A stretch of DNA of 46,443 bases. Origin: Alphaproteobacteria bacterium (GTDB lineage Bacteria > Pseudomonadota > Alphaproteobacteria > Rs-D84). The notes below the pieces were generated by a model. The model was not told the origin of the DNA. It saw only the letters and a program-made list of their open reading frames with translations, and did no database searches. Both the position numbers and the translations under genes were made by a program. The stretch is taken from NCBI GenBank assembly GCA_017520675.1, contig JAFXFG010000004.1, positions 1 to 46,443 of the forward strand, written 5' to 3'. Positions 7,263-15,561 of this stretch are shown here, piece by piece; the first letter of the stretch is position 1, and each line of letters begins with the position of its first letter.

Positions 7263-8551
7263 GTCATACTTTTATAAGTTTTCTTACTAATATTATCGCC
7301 AAAAATGTTTTTTTGTTGCTGTGTCATTGTTTCGTATTGTTCATTAGAAATAATCCGCAACACAAAACCCGATTCTGTTCTTTGCGACAATACTGGAACA
7401 ATGCGCTGCTGCGACACACCATTATCTGTCAGAACTTGTTCAACAATGGCCAGTCTGCGTGCCGCTAATTTTCTTTCGTCTTTACTTTTTGTCATATACT
7501 CTGGGATTGCAACCTGAATTGCGCGTGTTGGCTTGTTTACAACAATACCTGCGTATTCGGTTAACAAAGTATAATTTTCGCGTGATAATGCAGAATCGTC
7601 ATTTCTAAATTTGATTTTTATTTCCAACGGTCTAATACCGCTTCCCTCAGACAAGTCGTGCTGTGCAGTAAAACCTTCAAACGAAGAAGACATATCACTG
7701 ACTGTATCAAACGCGCTATCGATTGAATAGGTGGATAAATGTTTATTTTCTGACAGAAATGTTTTTCTAAATGCGCTTCTAAGTTCTGCGGGGCTTAATT
7801 TTGTCATATCGTTGCGCACGCGTGCAATGCGTGGTGATTTATTTTGTTCAACTTTTCTTACGATTACATCGTCTGTCATAGGAACAACCATACGATGCAA
7901 AGAAACAGGTTGTTTTTCTTCGTCTGCCATCGCCAGTTTAGTATCTGCGATGATTGGTTGTTTTTGTTGTTGTGCGACAACAGGACGTGGCGCAACAGTG
8001 CGTACACTGTCGTCTGCGCGTTTTTGTAAATCAATCAAGCGCGCAATTTGTGTGTCCAGATTGTTTGTTGTTTTTACTTCTGCTGATGTTATTTCTTTTT
8101 GTGTTGGGCGTACATCGGCCTTGGCCAACATAACATCAGGTTTTACAATTTTTTTATCCAGACTTTCTTCTGGTAGCAACGAATCGTTTCTAATAACAGA
8201 AAATTCGCTTGGGTGTGGCATACGCAAAGAAATATCGTTTTTTGCCCACAGGTCAGTGCTTGGTCGTCTAGGTGTTAAAATATCACTGTCATTACTTGCA
8301 AAAGTATCAGGCTGATTAATTTTTTTTGTTTGCTGTGGTTGCGTTTTATTCGCAGTACGCGCCACAACAGTCCTTTTGCGTGTTTGTGTTGTTTTCTTTG
8401 CGCTATTGTCTGTCTTTTTTGCAATTGTTTCACCAAACGCATCGCGTGCAGAAACCCCACCTGCAGCGATATTAACCACAGGCATCTTTGCATTTGCCCA
8501 CAAATTCGCAGTTACAAATAACGACACCACGCAGACGATAAATTTTTGCAT
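7256..8551 (-). CDS. Exported protein with C-terminal OmpA-like domain
   Basis: 431 residues. Residues 1-20 are a signal peptide (MQKFIVCVVSLFVTANLWANA). Residues 25-290 are low-complexity, rich in Lys, Thr, Gln and Asp, and probably disordered. The last 130 residues resemble an OmpA/MotB-type fold: IKFRNDDSALS, LLTEYAGIV, RRLAIVEQVLTDNGVSQQRI. Such domains bind peptidoglycan in the periplasm, but the usual NRRVE signature is only loosely kept. The ATG at 8551 follows AAGGAAAGGAA; an in-frame upstream start would add 28 residues overlapping a terminator and is rejected. It is followed by overlapping comF. Confidence 0.75.
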   Translation of the reverse strand: MQKFIVCVVSLFVTANLWANAKMPVVNIAAGGVSARDAFGETIAKKTDNSAKKTTQTRKRTVVARTANKTQPQQTKKINQPDTFASNDSDILTPRRPSTDLWAKNDISLRMPHPSEFSVIRNDSLLPEESLDKKIVKPDVMLAKADVRPTQKEITSAEVKTTNNLDTQIARLIDLQKRADDSVRTVAPRPVVAQQQKQPIIADTKLAMADEEKQPVSLHRMVVPMTDDVIVRKVEQNKSPRIARVRNDMTKLSPAELRSAFRKTFLSENKHLSTYSIDSAFDTVSDMSSSFEGFTAQHDLSEGSGIRPLEIKIKFRNDDSALSRENYTLLTEYAGIVVNKPTRAIQVAIPEYMTKSKDERKLAARRLAIVEQVLTDNGVSQQRIVPVLSQRTESGFVLRIISNEQYETMTQQQKNIFGDNISKKTYKSMTW

Positions 8552-8572
8552 AATTCCTTTCCTTCCGAATTT

Positions 8573-8602
8573 ATCATAGAACAAAAGGCGAATCGTACGC
8601 AA
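8573..8602 (-). promoter_or_regulatory. Probable promoter of the OmpA-like/comF operon
   Basis: Minus strand TTGCGT (8602-8597), 18-base spacer, TATGAT (8578-8573), 22 bases before the start codon and just after the upstream terminator. Confidence 0.4.
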
Positions 8603-8621
8603 GCAGAAAAAACACCAAAAT

Positions 8622-8645
8622 AAAAAAATCGCCAAATGGCGATTT
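8622..8645 (-). terminator. Terminator of the rpmE / IMPase-like operon
   Basis: Minus strand AAATCGCC, 4-base loop, GGCGATTT, continuing in a T-run (A-run 8622-8628 on plus). The stop codon of the IMPase-like gene overlaps its upstream arm. Confidence 0.8.
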
Positions 8646-9348
8646 ATAATTCTATTTTTCCGTTTGTTGCAACCAGATCAGCGGTCATTTCGATTGTTCC
8701 GCCTGCCTCGCGCAGGATTAAATCGCCTGCGGCAATTTCTGCGAAATCCAATGGATCAGAAACAAACGCATCAAGTTTTCCTGCTGCGACCCATGCCAAA
8801 TCCATTGCTGGACAACCTGTTCTGCGAACATCGCCAACCAGTGGACGTGCATCAGATGTGTTATATGCAACAGTTGCTTCTACATTATCCTTGATGTTTG
8901 AAACCTTGATTCGTGCAGAGTGATACGCAGAAAATACATATGCCCCGCGTCCCGCCTCAGCATAATACAGGCGCTCATCAATTGGCGAATAAACCAATGC
9001 GATTTTTGTTTCGTCATTTGTGCGCAGCGCCAGTGATATTGCAAAGTTTGGATTTCCGCGAACAAAATTTGCCGCCCCAGACAATGCCAGTACAAACTCA
9101 TCGCGTCCATCACCTTCGCGCGACATATCTGGTGTCAACAATCCTGCGGCTGGGCGTACCAACAACAGGTCGCTTAAAATACTTTCTTCGATACGATTGG
9201 CGGCCTTTTGCACAAAGTCGCTTGCGCTACGCAAAGACTGTTGCAGGTTTTCCACCTCGCCAAAATCGCGACGCAGACCAGATGCAGTGCGTTGCAACGC
9301 CATAAACATTTTGTTTAATTCTGTTGAACCTTTAATTAACAGTTCCAT
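8644..9348 (-). CDS. Inositol-monophosphatase-family protein, probably catalytically dead
   Basis: 234 residues with the IMPase fold order: N-terminal helices, the NFVRGNPNFAISLAL segment (residues 94-108) matching NFVHGxPxxxxS in SuhB, and near the C-terminus AWVAAGKLDAF..EIAAGDLILREAGG. The metal ligands are missing. The DPIDGT motif is replaced by LALSGA (residues 87-92), the GEE loop is absent, and the WD before AAG is replaced by AE. It therefore probably lacks phosphatase activity but may keep a binding or regulatory role (SuhB binds RNA polymerase and NusA in Escherichia coli). It sits 29 bases after rpmE, with AGGGGG as ribosome site. Confidence 0.8.
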   Translation of the reverse strand: MELLIKGSTELNKMFMALQRTASGLRRDFGEVENLQQSLRSASDFVQKAANRIEESILSDLLLVRPAAGLLTPDMSREGDGRDEFVLALSGAANFVRGNPNFAISLALRTNDETKIALVYSPIDERLYYAEAGRGAYVFSAYHSARIKVSNIKDNVEATVAYNTSDARPLVGDVRRTGCPAMDLAWVAAGKLDAFVSDPLDFAEIAAGDLILREAGGTIEMTADLVATNGKIEL

Positions 9349-9377
9349 ATCGTTGCCCCCTACACTTGGTGTTAGTC

Positions 9378-9590
9378 CTAGAATTTAAAGCCAGCAAATT
9401 TAGATTTAAATTCTGCTGCGCGCTGACCTTTTTCGCCAGCATTAGAGCGCTGACCAGTCCATGCCGAATGGTTCAAGTTATCGGTCGACAAAATCAAGTC
9501 TTTATTTACAGAAGAAAACATTTCAATAATCTTGCCATCTGTTCTTGTAACATTGATTTTGTGGTATTCTGGATGAATTCCTTTTTTCAT
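9378..9590 (-). CDS. rpmE: 50S ribosomal protein L31 (bL31)
   Basis: 70 residues, normal length for bL31. Matches MKK-x-IHP-x-Y at the start and HSAWTGQ in the middle, with a basic C-terminal FKSKFAGFKF. It has no cysteine, so it is the zinc-free form. ATG after AAAAAGG. Its promoter at 9624-9651 is close to consensus. Co-transcribed with the IMPase-like gene. Confidence 0.93.
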   Translation of the reverse strand: MKKGIHPEYHKINVTRTDGKIIEMFSSVNKDLILSTDNLNHSAWTGQRSNAGEKGQRAAEFKSKFAGFKF

Positions 9591-9623
9591 AGTTTTTACC
9601 TTTTTTTAAATTTTAGCCACAAA

Positions 9624-9651
9624 ATTATACAATTATTTTTACAGAAATCAA
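9624..9651 (-). promoter_or_regulatory. rpmE promoter
   Basis: Minus strand TTGATT (9651-9646), 16-base spacer, perfect TATAAT (9629-9624), 34 bases before the ATG. Confidence 0.7.
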
Positions 9652-9665
9652 GCAATAATAGCAGA

Positions 9666-10175
9666 TTAATATCTGCCAATACATCCCAGATAAGAATTTC
9701 CCGTAGATTCCAGTATATTAATGAATTGCGACTGATTTTTACCAGAAAACAGCGCCAATATAGTCCCAGCATCAGTGGCCAGCATATCTGCGACCGTTGC
9801 GATACCAGAATTCATTTTTTTAAAGAATCCGCTTGTTGGATATATTTCCGCAGCCAGTAATTGTGTTTTTCCGGTTGGTTTTACCTTTTTTTCGGATTCG
9901 ATAACCATCAGTTGACATTCGGACGATATTATCACCTTGTCGCAGACCACGCCATCACTGCCCAGCAATTCGCCCCACCAACCCGTTGAACCACAAAAAA
10001 CAGGATAATATATAACTGCATTTGGGTTGCGTTTCAGAATGTCTGCAATATCCAAATCGTCGGTACAGACATCTGGCATAACACCGGTTGAGTTGTTTAT
10101 TACTTTACGCGCCAGCTGGTATTCATTGTCCCCAGTTGTCTTGCGTGGCCAATAAAGAATCGGAAACTTTGTCAT
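9666..10175 (-). CDS. Unknown 169-residue protein, possibly leaderless
   Basis: 169 residues, no family recognised. No signal peptide or membrane span. Mixed alpha/beta character (ILYWPRK, AVIYYPVFCGSTGWWGELLG, KVIISSECQLMVIES). Five Cys are scattered. No ribosome site precedes the ATG. Instead an extended -10 (TGATATAAT, 10192-10184) lies 8 bases upstream, which places the transcript start at or just before the ATG. It lies between VirB6-like gene 1 and rpmE on the same strand; whether it belongs to the secretion system is unknown. Confidence 0.65.
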   Translation of the reverse strand: MTKFPILYWPRKTTGDNEYQLARKVINNSTGVMPDVCTDDLDIADILKRNPNAVIYYPVFCGSTGWWGELLGSDGVVCDKVIISSECQLMVIESEKKVKPTGKTQLLAAEIYPTSGFFKKMNSGIATVADMLATDAGTILALFSGKNQSQFINILESTGNSYLGCIGRY

Positions 10176-10183
10176 TGCTATGA

Positions 10184-10192
10184 ATTATATCA
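10184..10192 (-). promoter_or_regulatory. Extended -10 promoter next to a start codon
   Basis: TGATATAAT on the minus strand; the predicted transcript start is within 0-2 bases of the ATG at 10175. No good -35 is visible. Confidence 0.5.
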
Positions 10193-10242
10193 GATTCGGT
10201 ATGTATAAAAAAGGGGGCTAGATTAAATAAAGGGCTTGATTT

Positions 10243-11538
10243 TTATTTTTTTATCGATTCGTACCATTTTTTCAAACTGTTCCAGATAATTTGTGTATTA
10301 TTTTTTGCTGTATTATAGAAGTCCTGTGATATCTCTATATTAAACAATGACTTTGATAATGCTGGAATCATTGTCATAAACATAGTTATAAATATTCCCA
10401 TTAATATAATTGTTATCAGGCTGTCATTGTTTAGCATTAACGCATCCATCAAGAATTTCGAATCGTTTTCAGTTATTGCTGTAATCAGTGCTGATTGTCC
10501 CTGCCAGTCGCCAAACACAGCCTGTAAAAACATTATTGCAAATGTTACAAATACGCCAGTTGCGGCCAGTCCCAGTGTTCCACTAATTGCGTTATCAATT
10601 ATTTGTGATATTGTTTTCCCTGCGCCCGCCAGTGATATTTTCCATCCCTTGAACAGCCAGGCCAGTAACATTAGTGGCAACATGACTAAATCCAAAGACA
10701 ATTTGATAAAGATTTCTAAAAAGTATATAGGAATCGGAACCAGTGCCATAAAAAACAGAACCAGCACCAGCAATCCTGCAAAGAACATAACAACATTTGG
10801 AAAGATTGGTATATTCCACATAATTTTGTGCATATAATCGCTATCAAAGGCCATATTTATCATTGTCCATCCAACCGCCATCCCCAGTCCGGTCATCTGA
10901 TGAATGCCTGATAATTCGCAGGTTAAATTATGCCGTAATTTTGGTGAAAAAGCCCCACGATTTGCAGCGTTTTCGTCGATTGACACCGGGTCTGCAATTG
11001 CGGTTGCAATTACACACGAATCGAAAGAATCATCATGTACAACGGCCCTGTTCAAAGACATCCCTACATTAAAGATTGGTTGTATTGCGATTTCTGTAAT
11101 TAATCTTGGTAATGGTGCAAGTAAAAAGATACAAACGATTGCAAGTTTAACAAGTTTGTTTGTAAAATCGCTTGCCAAAGACCAAGGGTTTTCGAATTTA
11201 CTGCTATTATTCAAGAAATTATCAATCAGCGTCCACGCGAACCATATCGCCATTAGTATAATGGCAAATGGTATAATAACTTTCCCCAGTGATGAATAGA
11301 TGCGTGGCAATATATCAGACATTGTTGCCATAATGCTGGCGAACATATCGCAGGACCAACAACTAGAAAAAAATTGATAAGCATCAGTCATACTGACTGG
11401 AAAGTTACTGCGATATACCGAGAATCCAACAATCGCAGTTGCGCCTGCAATTCCAGCGACAACAAAAGGTGCCCATGCCGCTGCGGTCAATGGCAAGAAC
11501 GATAAAAATACAATCCAAAATTTTTTTAATCGACTCAT
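10243..11538 (-). CDS. virB6: VirB6-like membrane protein 1
   Basis: 431 residues with about seven strongly hydrophobic segments (near residues 8-42, 88-108, 130-150, 245-275, 283-300, 325-350, 380-400), the profile of VirB6/TrbL inner-membrane channel proteins of type IV secretion systems. A CWSC pair (near residue 61) precedes the first long membrane helix, and the same motif recurs in VirB6-like proteins 3 and 4. The short soluble C-terminus is Lys-rich. The start has no ribosome site; a TGGTATAAT extended -10 ends 8 bases before the ATG, so the transcript may be leaderless. It is divergent from the four-gene virB6-like operon starting at 11611. Assignment rests on topology and neighbours, not on a sequence match. 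Confidence 0.7.
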   Translation of the reverse strand: MSRLKKFWIVFLSFLPLTAAAWAPFVVAGIAGATAIVGFSVYRSNFPVSMTDAYQFFSSCWSCDMFASIMATMSDILPRIYSSLGKVIIPFAIILMAIWFAWTLIDNFLNNSSKFENPWSLASDFTNKLVKLAIVCIFLLAPLPRLITEIAIQPIFNVGMSLNRAVVHDDSFDSCVIATAIADPVSIDENAANRGAFSPKLRHNLTCELSGIHQMTGLGMAVGWTMINMAFDSDYMHKIMWNIPIFPNVVMFFAGLLVLVLFFMALVPIPIYFLEIFIKLSLDLVMLPLMLLAWLFKGWKISLAGAGKTISQIIDNAISGTLGLAATGVFVTFAIMFLQAVFGDWQGQSALITAITENDSKFLMDALMLNNDSLITIILMGIFITMFMTMIPALSKSLFNIEISQDFYNTAKNNTQIIWNSLKKWYESIKK

Positions 11539-11546
11539 TATTTTTA

Positions 11547-11580
11547 ATTATACCATATTTTGCATCAAATGTGATATAAT
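11547..11580. promoter_or_regulatory. Divergent promoter pair between virB6-like genes
   Basis: Two extended -10 elements share 34 bp: TGATATAAT rightward (11572-11580) and TGGTATAAT leftward (11555-11547). The rightward one leaves a leader of about 24 bases before the TTG start; the leftward one leaves almost none. No clear -35 is seen for either, as expected for extended -10 promoters. Confidence 0.55.
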
Positions 11581-11610
11581 TGAAAAGATAAAAAATATTT
11601 GGGAATGTAG

Positions 11611-12864
11611 TTGGTAAAAAAAACTTTGTTTTTTCTGTGTTTATCATTGGCATTTTTTATGCCTGATGTTGCGTTTGCCAATATTGTTGATAATTTAAAT
11701 CTTGCACCATTTGTTCCTGTTGTATTGAATTCATTGATGATGATTGCGACGCGTGGCTATGATTTTTTTGTTGGTAATGGTGATGGTATAATTTATTTAT
11801 TGGTTTGGACATTTCTTGGGTACACGATATTACTAAACACATTTAAAATGTATTTTCCCAAGGCCTGGTTAAGTTTTTTTGGTTTTTCTGGTGGTGGCGA
11901 ATTATACGAAGGCAAAATAACAGGGTGGCAGATTATGGAAAATGTGATGCGTCCTGGGCTTCGTGCTGTTATTGCGGTTGTGTTATTATTGCAAATTCGT
12001 CCTGTTTATTTGACCCAGTGGTTGGTTAATCCGTTTCTGGAATTGGGTTCGATATACACACATGTAATAACAGAAACGATAAATGATTCAGGTGCTGCAC
12101 CAAAAATAGAATGTCCTGCGGATATTATTAACAATGGTTGGGTGTCCCAAGAGTCTTGTGAATTTTTAGTTCAGCCAGTTTCTGATTTGTCGCATGCCAA
12201 CAATCAGATTATAAAGCGTGGTTTTGATTTTATAACCAGTGGGATACGCGGTTTATTAACACCGATTCCAAGTGGTGGTCAAGATTTTATGAATATCATA
12301 ACTGGTATATTATTGATAATAACATTTGTTGGCTGTAATTTATTTATGGCGTTATTGATTATCCAAGGGATTTTTAATTTTGGAATGCAATTAATTTTGT
12401 ATCCTTTTTATGTATTCACATATGTTGTTAGTGCCAGTGATAAGTGGCTGGATTTATGGCCCGCGTTCAAGGGAATAACCAAGGCTTTACAAGATTTAAT
12501 AGTTACAATGATTGCGTGTTCATTTATGTTGTGTATTGATTTAGCGGTTGTAAAGGCGTTGTTCCAGTGGGATAAATCTGTATTTGTTGTTGCGGCCGGT
12601 GGTTCGTCTTACAGTAATCTGCCACAGGCTGCAGATACTGCGATGGCGTTTGGCGAACATTCTGTAACTTGGCTGTCTGCGCTATTGACTTTCTATTTGT
12701 TTTTCAAGATATTTGATATGACGCAACAGCAACTGAAAAATTATACAGGCAGTGGTATGGACGGCCTATACAAATCTGTAAAGTCAGACAGCAAGACTTT
12801 ATACGGTGGCATAAAAAACATTGGTAAGCAGTTGGGTACAGCAATTGGGTGGATAAAAAAATAA
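11611..12864 (+). CDS. virB6: VirB6-like membrane protein 2
   Basis: 417 residues, starting at TTG after GGGAATG. The start is chosen because it gives a proper signal-like N-terminus (MVKKTLFFLCLSLAFFMPDVAFA). Several long hydrophobic helices follow (about residues 62-80, 110-125, 225-250, 253-275, 295-315, 350-365). A soluble loop with two Cys (ECPAD, ESCEF) lies near residues 165-185. The C-terminal 50 residues are hydrophilic and Lys-rich. This is the profile of VirB6/TrbL, which forms the inner-membrane channel of a type IV secretion system. First of four genes joined by 1-base stop/start overlaps or short gaps. It lacks the CxxC of genes 1, 3 and 4. Confidence 0.7.
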   Translation: MVKKTLFFLCLSLAFFMPDVAFANIVDNLNLAPFVPVVLNSLMMIATRGYDFFVGNGDGIIYLLVWTFLGYTILLNTFKMYFPKAWLSFFGFSGGGELYEGKITGWQIMENVMRPGLRAVIAVVLLLQIRPVYLTQWLVNPFLELGSIYTHVITETINDSGAAPKIECPADIINNGWVSQESCEFLVQPVSDLSHANNQIIKRGFDFITSGIRGLLTPIPSGGQDFMNIITGILLIITFVGCNLFMALLIIQGIFNFGMQLILYPFYVFTYVVSASDKWLDLWPAFKGITKALQDLIVTMIACSFMLCIDLAVVKALFQWDKSVFVVAAGGSSYSNLPQAADTAMAFGEHSVTWLSALLTFYLFFKIFDMTQQQLKNYTGSGMDGLYKSVKSDSKTLYGGIKNIGKQLGTAIGWIKK

Positions 12865-14066
12865 TGGAAAATATGCTTTCATCTTTTATAGATAATACAA
12901 TCCAGTGCTGGGGCTGTTCGGTCTTTGACAGGTTATTCCAAATTGTATCGATTGCAGCAGCATCGATTTATGAATATTTCAGTGTCATATGTGTCATTTT
13001 ATTTTGTGCAGTGTTTACTGTGTTAATAGTCAATGCAATATATGCAAATTTCAAGAGCGATTTTTCAGATCCTTGGTACAAGAATTCTATACAAAAGGTG
13101 TTTATATCAGGGATTGTTGCCTTGGGTATAATGGGGGCAGGGGTTACTTTTCCGCGCATATTAACAATGATAACATTTGAACCTGTTGCGCAGATGACTT
13201 TGTCTTATACGCAATATATGACCAAACAAAATGACACAGATGTTTCAGAGCGCGTAACATACACACCGGTTCAGATATCAGATGATGGATTTTTTCGCCC
13301 ACAGTTACGCGATAAAATAATTATGTTAATGAAGACCACGATAACGCAGTTTCAATCATATATGAAACTTGGGGTTGCGGTTATGGACAGTGCGTTCACT
13401 TGGCGTGCGTTATTAGGGGTTGGTATGTTGATTAAGCATTTGATATTGTTCTTTATTGGTCTTGCATTGACGATTGGATTTTTCAGATTATTCTTCAAGT
13501 ATTGCTGTTATTTTGTTGATGTAATTATTGCGATGGCGTTGTTTGCATTTTTCTTTCCGTTATCTTTGGCTATGTTCCCGTTCCAAGGGGTCGAAGCAAC
13601 ACCTGCCTGGGCCAAGAATCTTGGTGGTACTGTTGGGACTAAACAAATCAAGTCGTTGATAAATTCGATTGTAACCCTTGGATCTGTTGTGATTACATAT
13701 ACAGTAATAATGTTAATTATTGCGAATTTCTTTACTGCCACAGATGCAGACATAAACGATTTAATGACTGCGATAACCACTGGTACGATATTTGAATTTG
13801 ATTTAAATACTGAAAATTTAGAAGCGATGACTTTAATGAGTTGTACTGTTCTGATGTATGTATTAAACTACATATATTCTCAAGTTCCACAGATTAGCAA
13901 AATGATATTGTCCGCCTTCAATGTTGAAGAAAAGAAGGGTGTTGGTGAAAAACTGGGCGATGATTTAATCCACCTTGGTGGTCTGGCGCTTGACAAGATT
14001 GTGCAAACAGGAAAAACGATAGTATCTGGTGGTGAAGACGACGCCAAGAAAAAAGGTTCTAAATAA
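12864..14066 (+). CDS. virB6: VirB6-like membrane protein 3
   Basis: 400 residues. The ATG at 12864 overlaps the previous stop (TAATG); a GTG five codons upstream is less likely. QCWGC (near residues 14-18) precedes the first membrane helix, matching CWSC of protein 1 and CFMC of protein 4. About six hydrophobic helices; a short predicted external loop (residues 115-140) has NDTDVSERV. The C-terminus is soluble and charged (GGEDDAKKKGSK). VirB6/TrbL assignment is based on topology, tandem duplication and nearby virB8-10. Ends in a TAATG overlap with protein 4. Confidence 0.7.
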   Translation: MENMLSSFIDNTIQCWGCSVFDRLFQIVSIAAASIYEYFSVICVILFCAVFTVLIVNAIYANFKSDFSDPWYKNSIQKVFISGIVALGIMGAGVTFPRILTMITFEPVAQMTLSYTQYMTKQNDTDVSERVTYTPVQISDDGFFRPQLRDKIIMLMKTTITQFQSYMKLGVAVMDSAFTWRALLGVGMLIKHLILFFIGLALTIGFFRLFFKYCCYFVDVIIAMALFAFFFPLSLAMFPFQGVEATPAWAKNLGGTVGTKQIKSLINSIVTLGSVVITYTVIMLIIANFFTATDADINDLMTAITTGTIFEFDLNTENLEAMTLMSCTVLMYVLNYIYSQVPQISKMILSAFNVEEKKGVGEKLGDDLIHLGGLALDKIVQTGKTIVSGGEDDAKKKGSK

Positions 14067-15550
14067 TGTTAAAAGCACGATTAATTATGTTGGCGGTAAA
14101 AGTTATAATGGGTGCGATTGCGCTGGGGGTTGGAATTTGGTACTTATCGTCATCGTTGGGTGGTTCTGCACTGACTTATACCAGTATGGATAATTTCTTG
14201 GCATCGGTTGGGGTTGAAAATGGTGATATTGCGACCGCGAACGGTTGTTTTATGTGTCAGTATATTGCGGATTTATTTTCTGTTATCGGTGATGCGACTG
14301 CGCGTTTTTGGGATTTGATGGTGGATAATGTATGGTTGCTGGTTGCGTTGGGTTTTGGTGTTTTTATATTGATACACACTATGCAGTACATGTATGACAA
14401 CGCGAAAAAAACAGCAACGCTTGATGCCAAAGAACACAAATTTGAATTCAAGGGCTGGTTTGACAAAGTTTGGAAACAGGGGGTTCGTGTATTGTTTGTT
14501 GGTGCTTTGATTGGTGCGTTGGGTATGGGTGGGACGCCTGCGTTAAAAATGATATCTCAGTTAACGATAACACCTGTTTTATATGTTGGTTCAGAATTAT
14601 CAATGGCGGCAACAGGCATATCTGATGCGGCGCAGTGTAATGCGCTGGGGGCAATTGGGGAAAGCGAATCAACTGATATATTGAATCCAGTGATGCGTCC
14701 ATTTATGTGTGTTATGGGTAATTTAAACAGTGTAATGCTTGCGGGGGCTGCGGGTGGTTTTGCGTTAATGAATTATGCGTGGCTTGGACTTGGTGGTGGT
14801 TTATTCACATGGCTTGCAGGGTTGACGCTTGTCTTGATGTTTTTGATAATTGGTTTTGATTTATTTTTCCAAGTCTTGTCGATTGTATTCAAGTTAGTGT
14901 TTTTGATAATCTTTTTGCCATTATTATTGGCTGCTACTGCCTTTGAGGGTGTTTGGTCCAAGGCAAATTCACTGGTCAGCAAGGCAATAGGTATGTTGGT
15001 GTCATCTGCGGTTCGTATTGTTGCAATAAGTTTAAAGGTTGTTTTGTTATATGCGACTGTGTCGTACACTGCGGATATGTATTTCCCATCGCCTGCGGAT
15101 GGATATACTGCGGTTTTGCCACCTATGATGGGTATGCAGGCACAAAATCCGGATTCACAAACTTTGTCGATTATGGGTGTGTTTTCAGAATGTGAATCTG
15201 TATCAATGACACCACAGGGTCTTGACAAAGATATATTTAAAAATTGTTTCACTGCCAAGCGTGCCCAGGTCGAGCGTCAATATCCCGATGCGTTTGATTT
15301 TCTACGTGATGGTTGGGAATTTTTGTTGATGATGGCGTGTATATTCTTTTTATATTATTATATTGTCAGTCCAAAGATTGATAAGTTATTACCAAACGCA
15401 AATTTAGTTCGCTTTACGAATGGTCAAGATGCAAAGTTTGAAACGACTGGTGAACAGTTTGATTATGGTGCATGGGTTCACAGTTTGGGCAAAAAGGTAT
15501 GGTCTGTTCCAAAACAGATTGCACAGGCTGCAACCAAGAATATGTCATAG
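14066..15550 (+). CDS. virB6: VirB6-like membrane protein 4
   Basis: 494 residues, the longest of the five. Starts in the previous stop (TAATG). The N-terminal hydrophobic helix (MLKARLIMLAVKVIMGAIALGV) may act as a signal anchor. CFMC (near residues 52-55) precedes the next helix. Gly-rich membrane segments occupy residues 130-155 and 215-275, with further helices near 280-345 and 415-435. A soluble Cys-containing loop (FSECESVSM, KNCFTAK) lies at residues 373-395. The C-terminus is basic. Probable inner-membrane channel subunit of the type IV secretion system. Confidence 0.7.
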   Translation: MLKARLIMLAVKVIMGAIALGVGIWYLSSSLGGSALTYTSMDNFLASVGVENGDIATANGCFMCQYIADLFSVIGDATARFWDLMVDNVWLLVALGFGVFILIHTMQYMYDNAKKTATLDAKEHKFEFKGWFDKVWKQGVRVLFVGALIGALGMGGTPALKMISQLTITPVLYVGSELSMAATGISDAAQCNALGAIGESESTDILNPVMRPFMCVMGNLNSVMLAGAAGGFALMNYAWLGLGGGLFTWLAGLTLVLMFLIIGFDLFFQVLSIVFKLVFLIIFLPLLLAATAFEGVWSKANSLVSKAIGMLVSSAVRIVAISLKVVLLYATVSYTADMYFPSPADGYTAVLPPMMGMQAQNPDSQTLSIMGVFSECESVSMTPQGLDKDIFKNCFTAKRAQVERQYPDAFDFLRDGWEFLLMMACIFFLYYYIVSPKIDKLLPNANLVRFTNGQDAKFETTGEQFDYGAWVHSLGKKVWSVPKQIAQAATKNMS

Positions 15551-15561
15551 GGGTTATAATA

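Noticed and set aside
7731-8315. Rightward 194-residue frame opposite the OmpA-like gene
   Set aside because: Ser/Phe/Cys-rich antisense shadow without ribosome site; the leftward gene has a signal peptide and domain pattern.
15472-15561. Earlier in-frame start for VirB6-like protein 5
   Set aside because: It lies within the preceding gene and adds Cys-rich sequence; the ATG at 15562 follows AGGGG and begins a signal-like helix.
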